This document shows positions 34,681-40,639 of a stretch of DNA of 40,639 bases, in pieces. The number at the start of each line of letters is the position of its first letter. Position 1 is the first letter of the stretch. The stretch comes from JAJTCH01 sp040386195. Lineage in GTDB: Bacteria > Pseudomonadota > Alphaproteobacteria > Rickettsiales > UBA1997. The position numbers were made by a program, and so were the translations under genes. The DNA is taken from NCBI GenBank assembly GCA_040386195.1, contig JAZKFV010000014.1:1-40639 (forward strand). Reading direction: 5' to 3'. Under the pieces are notes generated by a model, which was not told the origin of the DNA, made no database searches, and worked only from the letters and a program-made list of their open reading frames with translations.

Positions 34681-34813
34681 ATTCTCAGATAACCCAGTAT
34701 TTTTTATGGCAGTATTGCTCGGCACTCTTGGCTTCGCCATTGCTGTTCTGTGGATTTCTCACAGCCTTGAAAAAGACCACAAGAAAAAACCTAACAAACA
34801 CAAAAAAGCCTAA
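34673..34813 (+). CDS. Very small single-pass membrane protein (46 residues)
   Basis: The frame starts at ATG 34673 inside the last codons of the preceding gene (8-base overlap) behind a strong Shine-Dalgarno site. The product begins MTEFSDNPVFFMAVLLGTLG, has one membrane segment (about 8-28) and ends in a very basic tail (KDHKKKPNKHKKA), predicting a cytoplasmic C-terminus. I do not know its function. It ends 24 bases before sucB. Position between the two subunits of 2-oxoglutarate dehydrogenase suggests cotranscription but not necessarily a functional link. Confidence 0.6.
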   Translation: MTEFSDNPVFFMAVLLGTLGFAIAVLWISHSLEKDHKKKPNKHKKA

Positions 34814-34837
34814 ATTAACAATTAACTTAAAATCAAA

Positions 34838-36028
34838 ATGTCTATACAAATCAAAGTTCCAGCCCTTGGAGAATCAGTTAGTGAAGCAGGAATTGCTAAA
34901 TTATATAAAAAAGTTGGCGATAGCGTTAAAGCCGATGAAATATTGGTTGAGCTTGAAACTGATAAAGTAACTTTAGAAGTGAACGCGCCAAAATCCGGTG
35001 TGATTACTAGCCTTTCAGTTAAAGAAGGTGATAACGTTAAAGTTGGTGATTTAATCGCCGTGATGGAAGAAGGTGCAGCCGGCACAGTTGCAGCAGCTCC
35101 AGCTCCAGCAAAGATTGAGGCGCCAAAAGCTCCAGAAAAATCTGAAAGTTCAAATAACCAACATCTTTCTCCGGCACCACAAAGATTAGTCGCTGAAAAT
35201 AATTTAAACGCCGCCAACATTTCCGGAACTGGCAAAGATGGTCGAATCACTAAAGGTGATGTTTTGGAAGTTATTGCTTCTGGATCAAACAACCAAGCAG
35301 CTCCAAAAGCTCCAACAACTTTCGGTGAAAAACCAGTTGAAAGAGTCAGAATGTCCAAGCTTCGTCAAAAAGTTGCCGAAAGATTAAAAGAATCTCAAAA
35401 CACCGCCGCAATTTTGACCACCTTCAACGAGGTTGATATGACCAATGTTATGGCGCTACGCAACGAATATAAAGATGCATTTGAAAAGAAACACGGCATC
35501 AAATTAGGTTTTATGTCTTTCTTCGTCAAAGCCACAATTGCTGCTTTGAAAGAACTTCCAGCAGTTAATGCTGAAATTGACGGCACTGATATTATCTATA
35601 AAAATTTCTACGACATTGGCGTGGCAGTTGGCTCACCACAAGGTTTGGTGGTTCCGGTTCTAAGAAATGCCGATCATTTAAGCTTAGCTGGAATTGAAGG
35701 CGGAATTACTGATTTAGGCAAAAAAGCCCGCGACGGAAAATTAGCAATAGCCGATTTAATGGGCGCCACTTTCACCATCTCTAACGGCGGCGTTTATGGC
35801 TCATTAATGTCCACCCCAATCATCAACCCTCCCCAATCAGGAATTCTAGGAATGCACAAAATCCAAGAACGCCCAATGGTTGTAGCCGGCGAAATCAAAA
35901 TTCGCCCAATGATGTATTTAGCATTATCTTATGACCACCGAATCATCGACGGCAAAGAAGCGGTAACTTTCTTAGTTCGCGTTAAAGAATTATTAGAAGA
36001 TCCAAGAAGATTACTTTTAGATTTATAA
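34838..36028 (+). CDS. sucB: Dihydrolipoyl succinyltransferase (2-oxoglutarate dehydrogenase E2) SucB
   Basis: SucB carries the lipoyl arm and transfers the succinyl group to CoA. The lipoyl domain (1-75) has the modified lysine at about 43 in ELETDKVTLEV. An Ala/Pro-rich linker (85-105) leads to the peripheral subunit-binding domain (about 108-145: LSPAPQRLVAENNL, GKDGRITKGDVL). The catalytic domain follows, with the active-site SYDHRIIDG (364-372; H367, D371). The length of 396 is normal. The E3 gene (lpd) is not in the window. Confidence 0.96.
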   Translation: MSIQIKVPALGESVSEAGIAKLYKKVGDSVKADEILVELETDKVTLEVNAPKSGVITSLSVKEGDNVKVGDLIAVMEEGAAGTVAAAPAPAKIEAPKAPEKSESSNNQHLSPAPQRLVAENNLNAANISGTGKDGRITKGDVLEVIASGSNNQAAPKAPTTFGEKPVERVRMSKLRQKVAERLKESQNTAAILTTFNEVDMTNVMALRNEYKDAFEKKHGIKLGFMSFFVKATIAALKELPAVNAEIDGTDIIYKNFYDIGVAVGSPQGLVVPVLRNADHLSLAGIEGGITDLGKKARDGKLAIADLMGATFTISNGGVYGSLMSTPIINPPQSGILGMHKIQERPMVVAGEIKIRPMMYLALSYDHRIIDGKEAVTFLVRVKELLEDPRRLLLDL

Positions 36029-36058
36029 TTAATACTCAATTCACAATCTCATCTTAAT

Positions 36059-36094
36059 TTTGGGAAATTTTAGCATTAGCTGCAATTTCCCAAA
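36059..36094. terminator. Hairpin between convergent sucB and hlyD-like genes
   Basis: TTTGGGAAATT (36059-36069) and AATTTCCCAAA (36084-36094) form a perfect 11-base-pair stem with a 14-base loop in the 71-base gap between two converging genes, the expected place for a two-way terminator. The T-runs after the stem are weak. Confidence 0.55.
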
Positions 36095-36099
36095 TCAAA

Positions 36100-37416
36100 T
36101 TATTCTTCCCTAAACGCCTTATAAGTTGAATCTGAAATTGGTGATAATAGATAAGAAACTAGAGATCTGGCGCCAGTAATGATAAAGACTTGTGCTGGCA
36201 TTCCCGGATAAAGGGTTACTTTGGTTTTTAGTTTTTCAATATCTTTTTTGCTGATACTAACTCGTGCCAAAAAATAAGATTCTTTGGTTTGTTCGTTAGT
36301 AATAATATCGGCGGAAATATTGATGATTTGACCATTAATTTTTGGCACTTTTTTGCCTTTATAAGCAGTGAGAGAAACTTTAGCTTGCAGCCCGACAGCA
36401 ATATTATCAATATCTTGCGGCTTAATTTTTGCTTCCACAATCAGCTCTTCATTTTGGGGAACAATATTCATAATCTCACCCGCCGGCGGCACAACAGCAC
36501 CAATGGTGTGATATTTAATATTCATAACTTTTCCCGCCACCGGCGTGATCACTGCTGATCTTTTTAAAACATCTTTAGAAGCAGAAAGCTGATTGACCAA
36601 ACCAACAATTTCCATATCGGTTTCTTTCATCTCTTTTAAAACTTCTGATAAATCTTCATTTTTATAATTAGCAATTTGCAAACGAGTTGATTCAGCTTCG
36701 TAATCAATTTCGGCAATCGATTTTCTTAAATCAAATTCTCTTAAAATTGGTAAATTTTCTTCATCAACTAAGGGTTTAATTAAACCTAATTCTTGATTAA
36801 AAATATTAAGTTTGGTGGTTGCTGATTTTAACTTTTTTTCTAAAACCTTCACCTCACCTTCTTTCTTTTTGCGGCGCGCATTTAGAAGTGTTTTTTGGGT
36901 TTGAATAATCGCTGTTAATTTTGCCGAATCATCCGCTGATAAATTGCTATTTTTTGCTGAAAAATCCGCCAAATTCATTGCCACCTTATTATCTCTTTCG
37001 GCGCTCAATCTTTCTTTTTGTAATTGCATTGTCCACAACCTTTCTTGCAAAATTTGCTCTTCAGTTTTGGCTTTAATGTCGTGCAAATAAAGCAACACAT
37101 CACCAGCTTCAACCATTTGCCCTTCTTTAACCAAAATTTGATCAATCATTCCACCTTCTAAATGCTGAATAGTTTTGCGACTAAAATCCAAAACAATTGT
37201 TCCTTCAGCAATCGAAGCCGACTGAATTGGCATCAACAAAGCCCACCCCAAAAATATCACCACAAAAATGATCAACGCCTTAATTCCATAATTGATACTT
37301 GATTTAGCCACCCCCGAATCAGCAGCAAGCTGCATTTCCTTAAACCTCAACCACAAAGCACCAAAACGATTTCTAAAATTGACCAAACAAGATTTAATAA
37401 ACATAAATAAATTCAT
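36100..37416 (-). CDS. Type I secretion membrane fusion protein (HlyD/PrtE family)
   Basis: This adaptor bridges the ABC exporter and the outer-membrane channel. A cytoplasmic N-terminus (1-45) precedes one membrane segment (ALIIFVVIFLGWALLMPI, about 47-64). The beta-barrel/lipoyl part begins ASIAEGTIVLDFSRKTIQHLEGGMI, the hallmark of the HlyD family. A long coiled-coil hairpin follows (about 125-270), then the second lipoyl half (VITPVAGKVMNIKYHTIGAVVPP) and the C-terminal LKTKVTLYPGMPAQVFIITG. The 438-residue length fits. It is the last gene of the type I operon and starts 37 bases after the ABC gene, in a gap holding a heptamer repeat. Confidence 0.93.
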   Translation of the reverse strand: MNLFMFIKSCLVNFRNRFGALWLRFKEMQLAADSGVAKSSINYGIKALIIFVVIFLGWALLMPIQSASIAEGTIVLDFSRKTIQHLEGGMIDQILVKEGQMVEAGDVLLYLHDIKAKTEEQILQERLWTMQLQKERLSAERDNKVAMNLADFSAKNSNLSADDSAKLTAIIQTQKTLLNARRKKKEGEVKVLEKKLKSATTKLNIFNQELGLIKPLVDEENLPILREFDLRKSIAEIDYEAESTRLQIANYKNEDLSEVLKEMKETDMEIVGLVNQLSASKDVLKRSAVITPVAGKVMNIKYHTIGAVVPPAGEIMNIVPQNEELIVEAKIKPQDIDNIAVGLQAKVSLTAYKGKKVPKINGQIINISADIITNEQTKESYFLARVSISKKDIEKLKTKVTLYPGMPAQVFIITGARSLVSYLLSPISDSTYKAFREE

Positions 37417-37435
37417 AATTTTAATTGCACAACAT

Positions 37436-37477
37436 TTCCTAATTCCTTAATCCTTAAACCCCAATCTCCTTATTCCT
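37436..37477. repeat. Heptanucleotide repeat block a, at the end of the ABC exporter gene
   Basis: TTCCTAATTCCTTAATCCTT (37436-37455) and, after a gap, TCCTTATTCCT (37467-37477) consist of the 7-base units TTCCTTA and ATCCTTA. The block runs over the stop codon of the exporter gene and encodes its last residues. It is in opposite orientation to block b. Confidence 0.6.
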
Positions 37478-39106
37478 CGGCACTTCTTTCAACTCCCCAT
37501 CCTTAAACAACAAAACCTTATCACAAACCGATGCCACCGAAGTTCGATGCGTGATCACCACAGTGGTAATTTTATGTTGCTGAGCACGGCTAATGGCATT
37601 GTTGAGCGCCAGCTCGCCTTCATTATCAAGATTGGAATTGGGCTCATCTAAAACGACAAATTTAACCTCGCCAAAATAAGCGCGAGCAAGAGCAATTCTT
37701 TGTCTTTGCCCGGCTGATAAATTGCTGGCGTCCTTTTCCACCATTGTTTCGTAGCCTTGCGGCAAATTCAAAATAACATTATGAACATCACAAAATTGCG
37801 CTGCTTTGATAATTTCTTCATCTTTAACATCCTTATTCATTCTGGCGATATTGTGCTTCACCAAACCTTTGAACAGCTCAACATCTTGCGGCAAATAGCC
37901 AATATGTTTGCCAATTTTTTCTAAATCCTGATCAAAAATATTTGCTGAATCATAACGAATTGTTCCCGAATGTGGTTTTAAAACGCCAACTAAAAGCCTT
38001 GCCAAAGTGGTTTTGCCACTGCCAGTTGGACCAATGATAGCAATGGTTTCACCGGAATTTATTTTAAATGAAACGCCTTTGATTAAAAAAGAATCAGATT
38101 TTTCTAATTTATAAAATAATTTATCAATAACAATTTCACCTTGCAGAGTTGGCAATTCAATTTTGTTTTTATCTTCATTGTAATTTTTCAACGATTCATT
38201 CAAACGCCCATAAGCCGATTTAAAAGTCTTCAGCGATTTCCACAAACCAATTGCATTATCAAACGGCGCCAAAGCTTTGCCGGCTAGAATTGAAGTAGCA
38301 ATAATGCCACCCGACGACATTTGATTATAAATTACCAACAAAGCACTTGCCGCCATTGTGATCGTGCTGATCACCATACGAATCGTTTTGGAAATTGAAG
38401 AAATGCGATTACTTACAACTGCCAAATCCGCCGAAGTTTGGCGCAGCTGATCATTATTTTTTTGCCAATTATCCCGAACGCTGGCTTTCATTCCCATAGC
38501 GTTAATGACTTCTGAATTTGAAGAAATAATTTCAAAATCACGCATCACTTCACCTTGCATTTGGTTGGTTTGATCAATTAATTCTTTGGTAGATTTTTCA
38601 TTAACATAAGCCATTTTGAGCATAATTAACGCACCTACAACCGTGATCAAACCATTCACCCAATGAATGAAAAAAATTACAATTAGATAAACAATTGCAA
38701 ACGGCGCATCCACCAAAGTTGCCGGATTTGGCCCGGCAATAAAAGAGCGGATGGTTTGTAAATCACGCATATTTTGCGAGCTGATATTTTTATTCGCAGC
38801 TTGAGTCTCAATGGTGCTGTTGAATAAAATTGGTGAAAGTTTTTCATCAAGCCAATTGGAAATATGCAAAAATATTGTTGATCGCACTGAAGTTAAAATG
38901 GTTTGAAAAACCATAAAAACCAACACAATTATGGTTAGATAAAGCAAAGTTTCCAAACTATTACTCGACAAAACCCGATCCAAAACCTGCATCGAATAAA
39001 GCGATGAGGCGAGAGTTAAAATGCTAATAAAAAAACTAAAAACCACACAAAACCAAAAAGCATTTTTGCAGGATTGTAGGGAGGATTGTAGAATTTGTTG
39101 TTTCAT
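37454..39106 (-). CDS. Type I secretion ABC transporter, permease/ATPase (PrtD family)
   Basis: The exporter energises secretion of proteins with C-terminal signals. It has no C39 peptidase domain; the protein begins with membrane segments (FWFCVVFSFFISILTLASSL and LYLTIIVLVFMVFQTIL). The ATPase part (about 320-550) has Walker A IIGPTGSGKTTLARLL (near 355-370), the signature LSAGQRQRIALARAY (near 461-475) and VVLDEPNSNLD. The length of 550 and the ASSLYSMQVLDRVLSS opening are typical of PrtD/AprD, exporters of proteases, lipases and RTX-type proteins. It lies between tolC-like and hlyD-like genes. Confidence 0.94.
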   Translation of the reverse strand: MKQQILQSSLQSCKNAFWFCVVFSFFISILTLASSLYSMQVLDRVLSSNSLETLLYLTIIVLVFMVFQTILTSVRSTIFLHISNWLDEKLSPILFNSTIETQAANKNISSQNMRDLQTIRSFIAGPNPATLVDAPFAIVYLIVIFFIHWVNGLITVVGALIMLKMAYVNEKSTKELIDQTNQMQGEVMRDFEIISSNSEVINAMGMKASVRDNWQKNNDQLRQTSADLAVVSNRISSISKTIRMVISTITMAASALLVIYNQMSSGGIIATSILAGKALAPFDNAIGLWKSLKTFKSAYGRLNESLKNYNEDKNKIELPTLQGEIVIDKLFYKLEKSDSFLIKGVSFKINSGETIAIIGPTGSGKTTLARLLVGVLKPHSGTIRYDSANIFDQDLEKIGKHIGYLPQDVELFKGLVKHNIARMNKDVKDEEIIKAAQFCDVHNVILNLPQGYETMVEKDASNLSAGQRQRIALARAYFGEVKFVVLDEPNSNLDNEGELALNNAISRAQQHKITTVVITHRTSVASVCDKVLLFKDGELKEVPRNKEIGV

Positions 39107-39108
39107 AA

Positions 39109-39145
39109 TTAGGATTAAGGAATAAGGATTAAGGATTAAGGAAAA
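39109..39145. repeat. Heptanucleotide repeat block b, between tolC and the ABC exporter gene
   Basis: AGGATTAAGGAATAAGGATT and the bases after it make five 7-base units (AGGATTA, AGGAATA, AGGATTA, AGGATTA, AGGAAAA) filling almost all of the 42-base gap and ending 2 bases from the ATG of the exporter gene. Confidence 0.8.
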
Positions 39146-39148
39146 ATC

Positions 39149-40429
39149 CTAAATTTCTGATAAAAAATATTTAATTTTGTAATAAGTAATAACGAGATTA
39201 ATTTGCGATTCTATGTAATTGATTTTTCTTTCATTAGTCTCAATTTTAGCACGAATTACCTCGATTGGATCCTCAACTTTTGATTTTAATCTTTTGTTAA
39301 AAACCTCTTCGCGGCTTTTTGCCATTTCAAATAATTTTTTATTGGCCTTGTTCATCTGCGAGAAAAAATGATATTCCTCCAAAGTTTGGCTCACTTCTTT
39401 AACAATAGATTCTTTGGCAATTTCATATTCTTCCAAAGCCGCTTCTTTTTCATATCCGGCGCGGCTCAAGCTCGCATATTCAGTTCCTCTTTGAAAAATT
39501 GGGATTGATAAATTTAGAAAAACTGATTTGGAATTTAAATCTTGGTTATTCAAATAAACCACCCGATCTTGTCGGCTAGCTGCTGCAGAAAGTGAAAGTT
39601 TGGGTGAGAAATTTGATTTTTCGGCGTTATAAGCCGCTTTTGAAGCAAGATAATTATATTGCGAAGATTTGATGCTATTATTGCCTTCTAACACTGCGGC
39701 AACAATTTTTTCCTGATCAAAATTTTCTTCATTAATCACTGGCAAAGTTAAATTTTGATGTAGCTCGCCAACCACATTTTGATAATCAAATTTAGCTTTG
39801 TTTAGTTTGCTTAAAATATCGAAATATTTTTCATCATTAATTGAAGCTTCATAACCAAATTTGATAATTTCACTTTTATCAATAATTTGCACATCCTTGC
39901 GGCGCTGCACTAAATCCATAAATTTTTTAGCTAAATCTTTGCTGTCTTTTTGTAGTTTGACGAGCTCAGAATAGCGAAATAAATTACAATAGCTTTGCAC
40001 CGCTGCAAAAGAAATTTCTTGAATTTTATCAGAAGTTTTTGATGAAGCCGATTTGATTTTATAATTAGCTTCACGATATTTTGAAATCGAATGAAACCCA
40101 TCAAATAAAGGCTGATCAATCTTAATTTCCCGAACTCTTTGCTTGGTCGAAGGATCCGAAGTCTGACCTTTAAAAGCTTCATTCTTATTACCATATTGCG
40201 CATTAGCACTAACATTAGGCAAAAACTCAGCAATCGCCTCAGCTTTAGAAGTCTTAGTCGCCTTTAATTTGATGCGCTCTAATTTGATATTACGATTATT
40301 TATCTCCGCAGTTTTAACGGCATCTTGAAGATTTGTCGCATAAGAAAGGTTAGGAAAAAATAGGATTAAGGAATAAGGAATAAGGAATAAGGAGGTGAGT
40401 TTTGTCTTAAATTTGTGGTAAAAATTCAT
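39149..40429 (-). CDS. TolC-family outer membrane efflux/secretion protein
   Basis: A signal peptide (about 1-32, cleavage after LSYA) is followed by the TolC architecture: two structural repeats with long coiled-coil helices, NLQDAVKTAEINNRNIKLER at the start, QPLFDGFHSISKYREANYK and, in the second half, LSIPIFQRGTEYASLSRAGY. Short LSLSAAASRQDRV strands belong to the beta-barrel. At 426 residues it fits outer-membrane channels of type I systems. It would form the channel for the exporter and adaptor encoded downstream. Its signal peptide core (LFLIPYSLILF) is encoded by a heptamer repeat, which is unusual. Confidence 0.93.
   Translation of the reverse strand: MNFYHKFKTKLTSLFLIPYSLILFFPNLSYATNLQDAVKTAEINNRNIKLERIKLKATKTSKAEAIAEFLPNVSANAQYGNKNEAFKGQTSDPSTKQRVREIKIDQPLFDGFHSISKYREANYKIKSASSKTSDKIQEISFAAVQSYCNLFRYSELVKLQKDSKDLAKKFMDLVQRRKDVQIIDKSEIIKFGYEASINDEKYFDILSKLNKAKFDYQNVVGELHQNLTLPVINEENFDQEKIVAAVLEGNNSIKSSQYNYLASKAAYNAEKSNFSPKLSLSAAASRQDRVVYLNNQDLNSKSVFLNLSIPIFQRGTEYASLSRAGYEKEAALEEYEIAKESIVKEVSQTLEEYHFFSQMNKANKKLFEMAKSREEVFNKRLKSKVEDPIEVIRAKIETNERKINYIESQINLVITYYKIKYFLSEI
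40361..40393. repeat. Heptanucleotide repeat block c, inside the tolC signal-peptide region
   Basis: On the plus strand three perfect AAGGAAT units (40368-40388) are preceded by TAGGATT and followed by AAGGA. On the coding strand this reads CCTTATTCCTTATTCC and so on, near codons 13-24. A change of one unit (7 bases) would shift the reading frame. Confidence 0.85.
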
Positions 40430-40456
40430 ATCTAATTTTGCAATATTTCTAATTTA

Positions 40457-40487
40457 TTTATTCCTTAATCCTTATTCCTTAACCTTA
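40457..40487. repeat. Heptanucleotide repeat block d, between the substrate gene and tolC
   Basis: TTATTCCTTAATCCTTATTC and following bases contain the units TTCCTTA, ATCCTTA, TTCCTTA and then ACCTTAA, ending at the stop codon of the upstream gene. It is inverted relative to block c, so the two could pair in the transcript. Confidence 0.7.
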
Positions 40488-40639
40488 AAACCCAAAATCC
40501 CCACTCCCCAAATCAACCCTACCAACCAGTTTAATCACAAAATCATTATCCTGATTATGATCATTGTTATCGTGATATTTGATGACAGTATTATTGTCAT
40601 TATCAAAATGATAACTCAACCCTTCTGGGGTTTGATCAT
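40485..40639 (-). CDS. C-terminal end of a probable type I-secreted (RTX/VCBS-type) protein, cut by the window edge
   Basis: A minus-strand frame is open from the right edge to a TAA at 40485-40487. The 50 visible residues include LSYHFDNDNNTVIKYHDNND, then NQDNDFVIKLVGRVDLGSGD and the end FGF. Asp/Asn-rich text, the TVIKYHDN phrase, the DFVIKL strand and a SGDF-type end closely resemble the C-terminal secretion region of large calcium-binding RTX/VCBS proteins. It lies 55 bases upstream of the tolC-like gene on the same strand, so it is probably the substrate of this type I system. The size and function of the protein are outside the window. Confidence 0.7.
   Translation of the reverse strand, partial: DQTPEGLSYHFDNDNNTVIKYHDNNDHNQDNDFVIKLVGRVDLGSGDFGF

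Noticed and set aside
34728..34970. An 80-codon plus-strand frame between sucA and sucB
   Set aside because: It overlaps both the 46-residue gene and the start of sucB in another frame, and its sequence has no plausible features; the overlapping frames have better starts and products.
34822..35358. A 178-codon antisense frame over the start of sucB
   Set aside because: It mirrors the low-complexity Ala/Pro linker and lipoyl domain codons of sucB, which are certain; antisense reading frames of this type are common artefacts.
40552..40580. Fur-box-like text (TCATTATCCTGATTATGATC and following)
   Set aside because: It lies inside the substrate gene, where Asp/Asn-rich codons (GAT, AAT, CAT) produce such patterns; it is not upstream of a start codon.

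Overview
The window looks like a chromosomal segment of an AT-rich alphaproteobacterium, most likely a Rickettsiales-type (host-associated) lineage. The evidence is gene content: a very large VirB6/TrbL protein with a Rickettsiales-like N-terminus, an ELM1-family gene, a class IIA HAD protein, an alpha-type hslV with a short propeptide, and operons that are scattered (hslV without hslU, ccmA without ccmB, purK without purE, virB6 without other virB genes). It is less reduced than Rickettsia itself: it keeps pdxJ, purK, kdsA, coaD, gamma-glutamyltransferase, an iron permease and a complete type I secretion set. The exact genus cannot be read from the sequence.

Layout. 1-3631 (minus strand): start of tuf, then pdxJ, ggt and kdsA. 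3719-7648 (plus): membrane M48 peptidase coupled to a long-chain acyl-CoA synthetase, then a prepilin-like protein with a LamG-like body. 7664-10975: ampG (minus) diverging from hslV-tolB (plus). 11.0-14.5 kb: a truncated nucleotidyltransferase remnant next to a 1113-residue protein built of degenerate helical repeats. 14.6-15.5 kb: an FTR1 iron permease behind a clear promoter and Fur box. 15.4-21.4 kb (minus): a hypothetical protein, an AmgK-like sugar kinase, purK, rlmB, a parvulin-type foldase, a HAD hydrolase and a serine esterase. 21.5-26 kb: ccmA-mnmE, a basic hypothetical protein, rlmH (minus), coaD and an ELM1-like gene. 26.0-31.5 kb: the 1819-residue VirB6. 31.5-36.0 kb: sucA, two small membrane-protein genes, sucB. 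36.1-40.6 kb (minus): a type I secretion operon (tolC, prtD-like ABC exporter, hlyD-like adaptor), preceded at the window edge by the C-terminal end of what looks like its own secreted substrate.

Themes. Envelope biology dominates: Kdo synthesis (kdsA), muropeptide uptake and MurNAc/GlcNAc kinase (ampG, amgK-like), TolB, a periplasmic foldase, and type I and type IV secretion. Between and inside the genes sit small palindromic repeats of at least three sequence types, two of which appear to contribute to coding sequence. A separate heptanucleotide repeat (AAGGAWT) occurs four times, only around the type I secretion genes, and once inside the tolC signal-peptide coding region.

No intergenic stretch exceeds about 180 bases, so there is no gene desert to describe. 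I found no tRNA, rRNA, CRISPR array or insertion sequence.
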